From Platanthera guangdongensis (Eukaryota; Streptophyta; Magnoliopsida; Asparagales; Orchidaceae): DNA of 64,000 bases. A program made the translations under genes and the position numbers. Location: positions 237,638,453-237,702,452 of the forward strand of contig CM077158.1 of assembly GCA_039583875.1 (NCBI GenBank), written 5' to 3'. Below the pieces are notes generated by a model, which did no database searches, was not told the DNA's origin, and worked only from the letters and a program-made list of their open reading frames with translations. Positions 32,325-45,000 of the stretch are shown here, in pieces (positions within the stretch are counted from its first letter, which is position 1; the number at the start of each line of letters is the position of its first letter).

Positions 32325-35300
32325 ATGGGGCAGCTGCTGTGTTGTGTACAAGTCGACCAATCTACTGTTGCAATTAAAGAGCGGTTTGGAAAGTTCGAAG
32401 CTATTCTTGAACCTGGTTGCCATTGTATCCCTTGGTTCATTGGTAGCCGCATTGCGGGCAATCTTTCGCTCCGTTTACAGCAGCTGGATGTGCGCTGTGA
32501 AACAAAGACGAAGGTAATTACTTTTCCCAATTTCTCTGGTTCTATAAGATTCTATATTCAATATTCATTGCCAAGTTTTTTATTATCCTTAACAAGAAAT
32601 TTGGCATCCACAAGCTTATTATGCTTATGCGTTAGCCTTTTGGCCTTATAATTTGATGGAACATGATAAAATTTGGCTAATCATGTGTTTTAAGTCCATA
32701 ACAACTAAAGTGAGAACTTAAACGTTCAAAACAGCTATTCAAGTTGATATCTTGGAGGGCTCATCCAATCTGGGTTCTTTGCGCTCAGATGGTCTAACAT
32801 GAGTTTATTATTCAATCAAAATAATCTTCAATTGATTGGCTAACTTTGTAGAATTGGATAAATCTGTAAAGATGCCAAGCTATTGTGTATTGCCATAGCA
32901 AATGCTGTAAAAACATTTTTTTGGAAGATGCATTCTTCACCTTGGAAACTCGGAATTTAGAAAAATAGTAAATATATGACTACATATGGTTATATTTTCT
33001 ATTTTTTCTTAGCCTTAGGCCCCGTTTGGCGCGACTTTTTGCTCAGGTAAGTTTGGACAAAAACGGTTATGACCGCCATAAATGTATGTTTAGCATGACA
33101 ACGGTAATGACTGCCATTAAAAAAGTTGACAGAAATGACACCGTCATCGAATGTATGTTTGGCATGACAATGGTTATGACTGCCATAAAAAAGTTGTTTT
33201 GAACATAAAAGTTGATGAAGTTCCTTCGGTGAGGTCAGACGTTCATAACCGCCGCGTTCGTGACCGTCACCGCCGCGCCAAACATAGCCTTAATTTATCA
33301 TGTCAAATTTTCTAGATCAAGTTTATTTCTCTCAGATATTACATTTTTATTTTCTTGCAGGCATTAAGAATGATATTTTGTTAATTACTTCAATCCAGCT
33401 AGCTTTAATGCTATGAAATAAAAAGAAGCATTTTTTGACGTCTCAATCTATACAGAAGTTAACGACACATTCATTTTTATCCATTGTAGGATAATGTTTT
33501 TGTTAATGTTGTCGCATCTATCCAATATCGTGCGCTAGCTGGTAACGCGAGCGATGCATTCTATAAACTGAGCAACACAAGGGGTCAAATCCAGGCTTAT
33601 GTATTTGATGGTAAAGTACTTCTCCTTATATCTCTGAAAGCTTTTTTCATCCCCAATTTTACAAATTGAACTCTAACGTTTACTTCTATTCAAAAAATGC
33701 AATAAAGTTATGAAGCCACCCAACTTTGTCAGGGAGCTTCTTAAACCAAGTGATGTATAATTGTGTTAGAATCTCAGTATTTAGCCTAAAATCAGTTGGT
33801 TGTAAGGAGAGGGCCCATGATCTATATTCAGTGCATGACACTACACGAGTTTCCTGGTGTGGGACTAAATTTTCAACATGATCCCTCACATGTAGGATCT
33901 TTGTCACTTTAACATATGGATTTCTTCTTCTTTTTCATCCTTCTGCATTGGCTGATAAGAGAGCAGGATACTGAGATTACCTGTCTTGTTAGAACTTGAA
34001 CATTCAACTAAAATTGGTTGGTTGTAGGCCGAGTCGTCCATGAATCAAATATTAAACACACCCTTTGGCACGGGTTCTGACTAGTGGCTCAAACAATGAC
34101 TTTTGCAATGGATATATGTCAGCATACAGTTGCCGCTGCCTATATATGCATGGCGAAGTCATGAAAGGAGATGCTTTCTAGGCCATCACAAAAATATTAC
34201 ATTATGCCAACTTTCTGCTAATGCTAATTGCATAAATTTATATCAATGTTTCTTGACTATCATGCAGTAATTAGAGCAAGCGTCCCAAAACTCACCCTGG
34301 ATAATGCTTTTGAGCAGAAGAATGATATTGCGAAAATTGTGGAAGATGAGCTTGAGAAGGCAATGTCTGCTTATGGCTACGAAATTGTTCAGACTCTAAT
34401 TACTGACATCGAACCAGACGAGCATGTCAAGCGAGCCATGAACGAAATCAACGCTGGTAACTTAACTCTTACCGCCAACCCTCGTCTAAGATTAAACTGC
34501 TCTTTAGTTCTTCTTAGAAGCATATTATTTGCTGATTTTATGGTTTGGTGGCGGTTTGGTTTTCTTCTGGCTATCTTTTCACTAGGGTTGGGGAGGAAAT
34601 TGTTAATGAAAAAGAAACCATTTGTTTGCATTTCTTAGGTAACTCCAAATACCTATGAATTATGGGTGAAACTCGAGTCAGGTCTGGTTGGTTCGGTTCC
34701 ACACAAAACCAGGAATCAGGCCATATAGTCTAGGTTTCAATGTTTTTAGAACCGGAACCGATCCATGTACTTTAAGTTAGAACCATTTCCAAACCAGGTT
34801 TGTCGATTTGGTTCTTGTTCCAGTGGAAAGCTAGCGCTTGCTCAAGTCTTTTTGGCACTAGCAATTCTATGGGCCTCTGTCGACCATTGTTTCGCACTTG
34901 TAGCACTTCTGCAGAAGTGGAAAAGAGAGCGAGAATCTGGGTTTTTCTTTAGTCGTGAGATCTGCGGTTTGGCTGGCGGGAGCGTAAAGCATTTGAGCAG
35001 GGCAGCGAGGGCTTGTCAGTTGCCACGGAATAATTTGTATTATTAGTTGGTTCTCGGGTTGGTTCTAGGGCATCCAACCCAAAGAATTGGAACCCAAACC
35101 GTGGAGCCGGTTCCAGTTCGGAAGGGCAAACAGCGGGAGGTGTTGCGAACCCGGACGTGTTGGAAGAGCAAGATCGTTGACGACAAAAAAATGTCGCTCT
35201 TCCTTTTGTGGTATCGCGGAAAGCTACATCATGCGTTAGCCAAGCACACACCGGTGTACCCGCCAAAGTCCTCCCTGCCAAAAATGCTTGCCTAGAATAC

Positions 35301-37330
35301 CACCAAAAAATACTCGCTTTTATATACCGATTTCTAAGCGAGCAGAAACGCTCGCCCAACCCATCCCTAGATTTAGGGGCATAGCCATACACAATTTTCA
35401 CCACTAATAGGTGGGGGTTTAAACATGATGTGAAGAAAATTGCATTTGAATTATAAATATGAAATTGAAAAGCTAAACATGAAATAGATTCAGGGGCGAA
35501 TAGAGGCGAAAGGCTCGCACTCGCCCAGTGGAGCCGGCGAGTAGGGTCAGTCGGGCCCGTACTCGCTGAGGCCCGAGGGGAGATGGCGAGTGTCAGCTCC
35601 ATCGAGCACTCACCGCCCCGGGTGAGCAGAGATTTTAGGGGGTCACTCGCCCAGCGACCTATGATGTTTTTACCATTTTACCCATGCTGGTCTGCCTATA
35701 GCCTGTTAGAACAGCGAAGTTACGCTGTTAGCAGACCCAGTTGGGCTGCATATAGCTGTTCAAAACAATCCCCTTCAGTCTCCTTCACACCAATAATAAT
35801 AACCCAGATGCCAACTGAAGCATCCAAAGGATTTTTTACTCCTTCAGGTATAGATGGGATAATAGGAAAAGTTCAAATTATTATAATTCTCTTATTAAAA
35901 TTAATGACAGCATTCATAATCAATTCAAATTATTAAAATTTTCATTCATTTGCGTTGCTTATGCTCCGTTTAGCGCGGTGGTGGCGGTCGTGAACCTGGT
36001 GCGGTGGTCATGAATCGTCGTTCGTGAACGCCGGACCTCACCTTCTAAGGAACTTCATTCACTTTTTATGTCTAAAACTAGTTTTCTTTTCTTGGTGGTG
36101 GTCATAACCATTGTCATGCCAAATATACAGTTTTTGATGGCGGGGTTTTTGTCAAACCTCGCTGGAGCAAAAACGACGCGCCGAACTGAGCCTTGGGCTC
36201 CGATCGATTGAGGATTTTTCCATTGTGTTTTTCAAAAAAATGCAAATACTAATTTTTGTCCGACGGCCTTGATTTGGAACCACTAATCTCCTAAAACATC
36301 GTTTTATGCCTGATTCCAATCACATGGTGGGAGCTCCATTCAAAAATATAGTTTTATCTTTGGGTGTTTATATTGGCAGCCCTTATATAGCTATTGCTAT
36401 TGCAGCCCAAAGATAATGACAGCCTAAAATATGGCTATTGACAGCCCGATGTATACTGGCAGGCCAAAAATTTAATTTAAATATTTAATTTAATTTAAAT
36501 TAAATATTTAAATTAAATATGCATTTAATTTAAATATGCATTTCTAAAGATGCATTTCAAAAGGCGCGGAACCCGGGCGGATCTCGCATAGTTCCGCTCA
36601 GGTTCCGCGCCTTTTGAAAATAGGCATACTAAATTGTATTTTTAGAAAAAATGTTCAACATCGAAGTTGACGAGATCTACAACTTTATGTCGAACACTTT
36701 TTCTAAAAATATCATATAGTAGACCTATTTTCAAAAGACGCGTGTTCCGCATTTTGGGCTGCTATTAGCGGTCATATTATGTGTGTTTTTATTATTTTGC
36801 TGGGCTGCCATTAGCAGTCATATACATGTCCTTATCTTTTCATCTCTAACTGCAACCACCCATCCAAACAGGCCCTACAGTGTTTGTATATATATATATA
36901 TATAAATTTCAAAGATGCAGGATTTACTTTACATTAATTTATGGACTGAAAATATGGGGCTTTTAAATCAGCTGCAAGACTAAGGCTGGCTACAACGGAG
37001 AAGGCGGAGGCGGAGAAAATCATCCAAATCAAACGCGCCGAAGGTGAGGCCGAGGCCAAGTATCTGTCGGGGCTCGGTATCGCTCGCCAACGGCAAGCCA
37101 TCGTCGACGGATTGAGGGATAGCGTCCTGGGATTCTCCATCAACGTGCCGGGGACGAGCGCCAAGGACGTGATGGACATGGTCCTTGTGACGCAATATTT
37201 CGACACCATGAAGGAGATCGGCGCGAGCGCAAAGAGCTCGGCGGTGTTCATCCCCCACGGCCCCGGAGCTGTACGAGACGTCGCCAGCCAGATTCGCGAC
37301 GGGCTTCTCCAATCCTCTCAACTGCAGTGA
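32325..37330 (+). CDS. HIR: Hypersensitive-induced reaction (HIR) protein, SPFH/prohibitin family
   Basis: Four exons join to 285 codons: 32,325-32,513, 33,490-33,610, 34,268-34,456 and 36,972-37,330. All junctions are GT-AG and in phase, and the length equals the usual 284-286 residues of plant HIR proteins. The start [17 protein letters not shown] has Gly2 and Cys6-Cys7, the expected myristoyl and palmitoyl sites for membrane attachment. The SPFH domain includes [18 protein letters not shown] and [17 protein letters not shown] coiled coil ([20 protein letters not shown]) and the conserved tail [12 protein letters not shown] follow. HIR proteins form oligomers in plasma-membrane microdomains and take part in hypersensitive cell death. 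The gene looks intact. Intron 3 (2.5 kb) and intron 2 carry repeats. Confidence 0.93.
33018..33289 (+). mobile_element. Tourist-like MITE in the first coding-region intron of HIR
   Basis: The 272-bp element has ends GGCCCCGTTTGGCGCG and CGCGCCAAACATAGCC (inverted), flanked by TTA on both sides (33,015-33,017 and 33,290-33,292). TTA target duplications are typical of PIF/Harbinger. It lies between coding exons 1 and 2. Confidence 0.7.
34678..35130. repeat. GGTTC/AACCG-rich repeat in HIR intron 3
   Basis: GGTTCGGTTCCAC, AACCGGAACCGATCC and GGAGCCGGTTCCAGTTCGG mark a diverged member of the AACCG-rich repeats also seen at 38,191, 47,950 and 60,801. A stretch without these words (34,835-35,040) interrupts it, perhaps a further insertion. 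Confidence 0.4.
35962..36192 (-). mobile_element. Tourist-like MITE in HIR intron 3
   Basis: A 231-bp relative of the element at 33,018 in the opposite direction. Ends are TGCTCCGTTTAGCGCGG and the inverse of GGCTCAGTTCGGCGCG; flanks are TTA and TTG. Shared inner words include GGACCTCACC and GGTCATAACCATTGTCATGCC (inverse). Confidence 0.6.
36546..36760. repeat. Nested inverted repeats near the end of HIR intron 3
   Basis: TTTCAAAAGGCGCGGAACC (about 36,555) pairs with GGTTCCGCGCCTTTTGAAAA (about 36,600). Just after, TTTTTAGAAAAAATGTTC pairs with GAACACTTTTTCTAAAAA. A third, weaker copy of the first arm (TTTTCAAAAGACGCG) stands at 36,729. The result is a strong hairpin 210-400 bp before the last exon. 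The AATTTAAAT-rich stretch at 36,470-36,545 is also palindromic. Confidence 0.8.
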
Positions 37331-37479
37331 CTCTATTAATACCTGCAATGACCTGCGATATATATGACCTATAAGAATGTTTTCTTTGTTACAGTTTTTC
37401 TTTTGTATGTGCAGTTTGTGGTGTGGAGCTGGTGAATTGTTTTGAACTAGTTTTAATTATTTGTGGGTTTATTTTGTTT

Positions 37480-38050
37480 ATTCCAATGTTCATATAATGA
37501 AATATTTCTTAATGCACCAATGATCATAGCCAGCATAGCTTCTAGTACATTCCAGAAAGTTTCAATGTTCATATAATGGAATACTTCTAGTACATTCCAT
37601 AAACATGAAAGTTGAAGAAAGTTTCAATGTTCATATAATGGAATATATGTTAATGCACCAAGCTTCTGGTACATTCCAGAAACATGAAACTTTGGAAGAA
37701 AGTTTCAATATTCATATAATGGAATGCTTCTAGTACATTCCAGAAACATGAAACTTTGGAAGAAAGTTTCAATATTCATATAATGGAATATATGTTATGC
37801 GCCACTTCGTAGTCAGTACATTCCAGAAACATGAAAGTTGAAGAAAGTTTCAATGTTCATATAATGAAATATATGTTAATGCACCAATGATCATATCCCA
37901 TGCAGCTTCTAGTACATTCCAGAAACATGAAATTTGAAGAAAGATCCAATGTTCATATAATGAAATATATGTTTATGCACCAATGATCATATCCCATGTA
38001 GCTTCTAGTACATTCTAGAAACATGAAACTGAAACATAGTTGGCATAGCA
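37480..38050 (+). repeat. Minisatellite downstream of HIR
   Basis: About seven irregular units, each with GTTCATATAATG(A/G)AATA, CTTCTAGTACATTCCAGAAACATGAA and GAAGAAAGTTTCAAT. Long units (about 115 bp) add ATGCACCAATGATCATA. The array lies between the convergent 3' ends of HIR and VDAC. Confidence 0.85.
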
Positions 38051-38190
38051 TGGAATGCGAAATTTGTGTGTGCATGCATTCAACATAATTGTGTTAAGAG
38101 GTTAAATTTTAAAGTAGAATGGCCCCAAACAGTAATTTTTGACCAAAATTTAGTAGATTAGAGCTCCATTTGGCATGACAATGGCTAGAG

Positions 38191-38345
38191 GTGCAAACTT
38201 GAATCGGTCCGGTTCCACCTAAAACCAAAAACCGACCCATATACTTCGGTTCTAAACTTTTGGAACCAGAACCGACCCAGTCCTAATAGATGGAACCGAA
38301 TCAGACCCATTTGCTTAATTCGATTCTTGGTTCTACATGTTTAAA
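38191..38345. repeat. AACCG-rich repeat fragment
   Basis: Words such as CGGTCCGGTTCCACC, AAAAACCGACCCATA and AACCAGAACCGACCCA mark a small diverged copy of the AACCG-rich family. The remaining DNA between 38,345 and 39,006 is AT-rich and includes the probable VDAC 3' untranslated region. Confidence 0.45.
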
Positions 38346-39006
38346 AAAAAATTTAAACATGGCTCTATCAACTCATGATTCTTTGTAACATAAGTTTCAA
38401 TGTCTCAAAATAGTTGAATCATAACTATATAATATTGAAGTCATACAAAATACGACGACAAAAATACAATAAATATTATTTTTAGTCATAGGACTATATT
38501 CTTAATTATTTTTGAGTATTTAGTTATACGAAATAAGAAGCTAACCAAGAATAACATATAACAAAATAAGAGAGCTAACCAAGAAGCTCCGGGATGGAAT
38601 AACTCGGCGCAGAGGCTCATACGAATTCTTGCTTCACAAATGAATTCCCCAACCACTCAATACACATTCTAAACTATAAACACAAAAATATGCGTGCACG
38701 GTGCTCGGGCACGCACACGAATCCGACGAGAAACCCAAGTTCGCCGATACAATTTCAAACTCGAAAAGTAAAATAACTGGATGAAGCAGTCATAAACAAA
38801 TCTCATTGTTGATCCCAGCGGGTTCCAATAGAAGGCTGTTTAAGTGGGGAGGGGTAGCAACAAATTCAACAGCATGATTGCCAAATAAACCCAACCACAT
38901 CTAAACCAAAATTATTTTTTGAGGAGGCCAGCAGCAGTCTAGAAAGCAGAGGTAAGTGAAACAAAAAATAATGATGCCAGAAGCATATAGCGGCGGCATT
39001 TGGCTC

Positions 39007-42000
39007 TCAAGGCTTGAGGAGGAGGGAGAGGCCAACCTTGGAGCTCTTCTCGATGGCCTTGGTGTCGACCTCGGCGCAGAGGGTCAGGAATGATTTGGGC
39101 CTCCACTGGTGCTGGAGGAGGGCGCTGGCCTTGCCATTGTTGTTGAAGCGCGCCTTGAACATGGTCAGGGGATCCAGCGAGTGCTGGGTCCCGAATGTCA
39201 CTGTGTTCTCGTGCGTCGAGAAGCTGTGCGTCAGCTCCGCCCCCACCGACGTGTTTGTCAGCGGGCTCACCACGTGGTAGTACGAAGCACTCAGCAAATC
39301 TCCTTTGTTGTTCCTGGAAATTTAGTCGTTTGTTAAGAAGGCCGAAAATTTCGCTCGAAAATCAAATCAAATTTTGGATCCGTTCTAGCGCTCACACACA
39401 CATATTATGGTTAAACGTTCAAGATTTGGATGACAAATGATGATACCAACAAAAGATTTTAATGGCTTTCAAAACAAATTCTTGTATTGAGTTATTTAGA
39501 AGAAAAAAAAATTGAGAGCTTAATATTTAGACACCTAAACTATATATTAAGCAAATAAGGGTACTTCTTGAAATTAAGCAAACTATAATGTAGATTGGGA
39601 AATGCTTTCTTCGACGTTAGATGGGGTTAATTGACCTTAGTTATACAATGGGGTCACATAAATGTCATACAAAAGAGGGACACTAACAAGATAAATACTC
39701 TAACAATGCATTACACCTCTGCATTCCCTTATAAGATAAAGCATCCATGTATGCGGTGGAGGTTTAGTGAGGTTGTCGGCGATCTAAGAAGCTGCGGGGA
39801 CATGTTCAACCTTATTTCTGATGAAGTCACAATTAACTTCGATATGCTTCTTACAGAAGCTTGTTCATCGCATTAAAGTGTCGCATTAAAGTGTCACGGG
39901 TGAAAAGAGAAAGACACCAAGATTGACAAAGAGGCACTTAAGCCAAGTGATCTTAGAAACCACAAATGCCATCAAGCAGAATTCAGCCACTATCGCAGAA
40001 TGAGCAACGGCGGGTTGTTTCTTAGTTTCACATGTGATGAAACTACCACCAAAATGCTTATATAATTCATTGGTTGATGGACGGTCATCCACAGATTCGA
40101 TATAATCTGCATCTGAATATGCCAGAAGAGAGCGAGTAGATGAAGGCTGATAGATGAGACCCAAGCCAGAGCGCGACTTAGGTACCCAAAAAAATACGCT
40201 GCTCAAATGTCTATAGGTGGGAGAAACTTTCGAGTGTGCATGAAGTGACTCAGCACAACTACTATAAAAAAGTATAGGGGGTGGAATATTAAGTTAGATC
40301 AGTTTCAAAGTAGCCTCCGATAATACTCAAGATTGGGCAATAAAAGAATCCAAATTGGAGACAATAGAGGAGAAGTTCGTATTTTCTCCATAGGTATACA
40401 TCTAAGAAATCTAGATCTCAAATATTTGGCATCCTAATGAAGATTTATCGATATTTCTTATGAGAAAATCAAAAAATCACACAAAAGGCTACCCTCAAGT
40501 CGGAAGAAGTGGCAAAGATGACTAAGGTCATTTGTCTGAAAATGATTGGCCAGATGAAGCTTGACCTTGAAAATCCTTATAGATGAGTCAGTGAAAGTAA
40601 TATCATCAACATAGACAAGAACAATCGTTGTGTCCCCTATCAACAATGGGTAGACAAAGAGACGTCTGTGCTCCAAAGTGTTTGTGACAAACGTCACCGC
40701 CGTCCGTCTCCCGTTTGTTTTTTTTGCTTTCCCCGTCGTTCCCAGCCGCCGGCCCCTACAAACAGTGAAATACCGGCGTTACCCACCGCCGCCCCTTACC
40801 TCCAGTGAAGCTCTGGCGGAATCCTTATAGATGAGTCAATGAAAATAATATCATCAACATAGAAGAACGATCGTTGTGCCCCCTGTCAACAATGGGTAGA
40901 CAAAGGGACGTCTGAAGAGTTCTATCGAAAGCTAATTTCCTATTCCACTTGACTAAGGCTCTGTTTGGGAGGGCGTCTGTGCTCCGAAGTGTTTGTGACA
41001 AACGCCACCGCCGTCCGTGTCCCATTTGTTTTTTTGCTTTCCCTGTCGTTCCCAGCCGTCGCCCCCTACGAACAGCGAAATAAGGCGTTACCCACCGCCG
41101 CCCCCTACCTCCAGTCCGAAGCTCTGGCGGCGTTCGTCTCCTTTCCCAGCCACCGCCGAAGTTCCAAACCGACCCTAAATTTCCTAAACTTGGCTTAAAT
41201 AGCCAGTTTTGACAGCATAAAGAAATTTCTGGGATGACAAACAAGAGAATCAATCCCTTGGTTACATATTCATGTGGTTACACATATACATTGTCTAAAT
41301 CAGACTGCTATTGATGAAAACATTCTTGATATCAAATTGATGCAACTTCCAACTGCGATGAACAACAAGAGATATCAAGATCCGACCGATGTTCAACTTC
41401 ATGAACTGTGAGAAGCTATCAGCATAATCAATACCCTATGACAAAAAACACGCAAGTGACCTAGGGGCAACGAGACAAAGTTCCAAGAACAATTGTCTAA
41501 GAGGGCACGCATCACCTCACCCATTGGATTCATCAATCTAGATGGTGTGAACAAGAGTGATGACAATTGACAACAAACAAATAGTAAATTTATGGAAGGG
41601 TTGAGTCAAGTGGAGAAAAGAAACAAAATTCGACAAGGATGAGCACTACATGAATGCTTACCTTTGCGAAGAAGGGCAAGAAGATCCTATGTCGAAGTCG
41701 CATCAAATAGTAAAAAGCGGAAGCAAGAGGCAAATTTTGCAATGGAAAATAAATGATTGTGGTTTGGATTTTTTTTAGGGAAAGGGTGTGATCCAGACAA
41801 AAGTGTTGTGGAGGAAAAGATGACAAATGGAGGTAGTTTGGTGAGGCTACTGGTGGAAATGAAGGAGCCAATGAAGATGGAGTGGGAGGATCAACATGAG
41901 GTGTGGGACGGGGCCTCACGGTTCTAAAAAGTGTGGGAAAAGTAGGGAAGAATGGATGATCTTTAAGGAAGTTAAAACATCAACTACAATCACAATCTTC

Positions 42001-45000
42001 TAGAATGCAAGGGAATAACACATCTCCCTTATGTGTCCTAGAATCCCAAAAAGATACATTTTGTCGCATTTGTTGTTAATTTGTCCACAAGAGGATCCAA
42101 ACGACAAACATATTAGAAGAGGCCAAAGACAAGTAATAGGAAAGGGATAGGAGACAAAATGATGGGAAAAAGAGAGATGAAATCGAGGATGGAGGAATAA
42201 AGGTGACTATTGAGGTAGCAGGCGATCACAACATCAAAACATCAAGATGTAGTATGAACTTTAGTTGGAACATGAAAGAACTTGTAAGAGAAAATGACAA
42301 TTCATTGTATTTCTGCAACACCAGCATGTTGTGGTGTATAGGATCAGAAAGTCCTATGAGTACAAGTCTCCTGAAACTTGCAACTTAAATATTCTCGAAC
42401 ATTGTTACTTCTGAGCTTTCTGACCACATTAACGGTGGTAGAAAATTGGGTGAGTTTCAACAATGAAAGAGCAAAAAAAACAACTAAAATTTCAGGGTAA
42501 TCACAAAGAAGATAAAATCATGTCAGTCTGAAGGGATCATCCATAAAGGTGACATTAATAAAATTAAGAAAAAGTAGGAGTTTAAGGGCATCCAGACATC
42601 AGAATGAAATAAAGAAGAATGAAATATCACTTCGAGAAGAATGAGAAGGAAAACTTGAACAATATGGGTTTATGTGTGAAGTTATCTTGGATGTATGAAA
42701 GGTTTTAGGGTTGCTCCCCTAAATTTCCTCTCTTTTCTTCTCCCTTTCTTCTCGCTCACCACCGCCGGCCCCCTTCCCTTGCCGGATTCCTCCCGGGAAT
42801 TTATCAAAACCGTATCAATGGTCCGACCTGCTGCTCTCCACTCGCTGTCCTGGCAGTCGTCGGGAACTAGCACCGTACTCGACCACCACCTCATCCACGA
42901 CATCTGCAACGACCTCCAAGCTATGAGTGCCCTCATTGCCAACCACCTAGCCAACACCAACTGCATCAAGGAGGAAACCGCTATGGCACTCCACTCGATG
43001 TTACTCATTGGCGAACTGCGGGAGGATGCTTCTCCCCTTCCAGTGTCGAGCAGACTTCCCCACCTTCCCCTTCCCGAGTCGAGCAGCCCATCCCACCTTC
43101 CCCTTCGCCCTTCCAGCGTCCAACAACTAGAGCTGGAGGTTCTTGCAGCAACCCCGCCAGAGCCGGTGATTCTACCGGCAGTCTTCCCCACCTTCCCCTC
43201 CAGCATCGAGCAGACTTCCCCACCTTCCCCTTCCCGAGTCGAGCAGCCTGTCCCACCTTCCCCTTCGCCCTTGCAGCGTCAAGCAACTAGAGCTGGAGGT
43301 TCTTGTAGCAACCCTGCCAGAGCTGGTGATCCTACCGGCAGTCCTGCTGGAGCCGGCGAACCCCTCGTCCGTCCAGGATGTACAACCACTGTGTGCTCTT
43401 CCTTTTTTCACTACCAGAAAGAAACGACAACACAACCACACGTCCAGTCAACATGGACGCTCTTTCGCAAGGGGAGTGGGCGTCTGGTCTTTACTCTTTA
43501 ACCCATTCCAATGTTTCATTTTTTGTTCCAAGAACCGTTGTCACTGTGTCCCGTTTTTCATTTTTATGTGTCTTGTCATCATCGAATTACCCGATCCTCT
43601 TGCGACCCATCTCTATCCTTCCACCCTTTTGGCACAGGCCCCAAGGACCTATTTTCTGTCATTCCTATTATCCTTCACTTATTTTTTTCACCTCTTTTCA
43701 TCCCCTTGAAACCTCACCCATTCCTTACCCACAAACGCCAAACACCTTTTTTATATTTTCTCCTTGAGACCCCCACCTACCAGCATTTTGGTATTAATTA
43801 TTGACACAAATAATTGTGTCTTGTATGTATTCTCCCCCTTGAGCCCGTGCCCACATATTATTTTCATACTCCCTTCTTGTCTTCTACTTCCTTGAGCTCC
43901 GTGAAAAATTCCTTTTATTACTTGTTTTTCTATCCTCTAGATCTCCGATTTACAAACCCCACTCCGTCGTCACTATTAAAGTTATTAATAAATATTGGAG
44001 GCTCGACCTTGAGGACAATGTCGATTTTCAAGGAAGGTATAATGTTACGCGGGAACATTCACTCAAGTGGACCCCCTTCGTCAAAATTTATGGAGCGCGC
44101 ATATGGAAGCCGCCGTGGTCGCGAGCACATTCACTCAAGTGGATCCCCTCGTCATAATTTATGGAACGCGCATATGGAAGTTGTTGTGGTCGCGGGCACA
44201 TTCACTCAAGTGGACACCCCCCCCCCCCGTCATAGTTTACAGAGTGCGCATATGGAAGCCGCCGTGGTCGCGGGCACATTCACTCAAGTGGACCCCCTTC
44301 GTCATAAGTTATGGAACGCGCATACGGAAGCAACTGTGATCAATTTTCTTGTAATTAATTTGTATGAATTAATTGAATGATATTAATTAATGAATATTCA
44401 TTAATATTAATTAATATTAATCAATAAAGTAAATTATTTTGTATGTCATCCCTCATCTATATAAGGGATTTAATATAAGGGATGTATGAAAGGTTTTAGG
44501 GTTGCTCCCTAAGTTCTCTCTTTTCTTCCGCCTTTATTCTCGCTCACCACCGACAGCCCCCTTCCTTGTCGGATTCCTTCCGAGAATTTATCAAAACCGC
44601 ATCATCTAGCAACTGAGATAGTTGCTCCATTTGCAGCAGTAACATATATTGAAATTGTGGATTTAGCGTAATGTAAAGGTTAACCAAGTGTCACATGAAA
44701 TAGCACCAGAAATCAATATCCAAGAATCATCGTGTGAGTGACAAGAGATACCTTCCATCGACCAAGAAGAAATAGGAACAAAAAGAGAAGCGAAGTAGAA
44801 ACAACCGCCATGGAAGAAAAATGGTTACAGGAAACCTGATACACCATTTCAGGGTGTCAGGATCCTGATTTAGATATAAGACTTCAGAAAGAAAGCAACA
44901 AAAAATCGCTGAGCTCAAAAAAAAGTGGTCAAGAAATTTACCCTATATGAGGAAAATGTCAACCTCAATGTAGAAGAGAATGATCAGCCCCGACAATAGA

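Larger units (their letters stand above)
42692..44604 (+). mobile_element. Gypsy deletion derivative, 1.9 kb
   Basis: Two direct repeats (42,692-42,817 and 44,483-44,604) begin TGTATGAAAGG and end CCG(T/C)ATCA, so they look like LTRs of about 125 bp. Between them is a short open frame (from ATG at 42,818) encoding about 225 residues rich in Pro, Ser and Leu, which may be what is left of gag. Near 44,000-44,040 the sequence reads [14 protein letters not shown], the usual end of a gypsy polyprotein, with a purine-rich tract after it. Almost all of pol is missing. No matching target duplication was found. Confidence 0.6.

Noticed and set aside
34949..35602. 217-residue open frame on the minus strand in HIR intron 3
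   Set aside because: No recognisable domain, composition like chance frames, and it crosses repeat boundaries within an intron.
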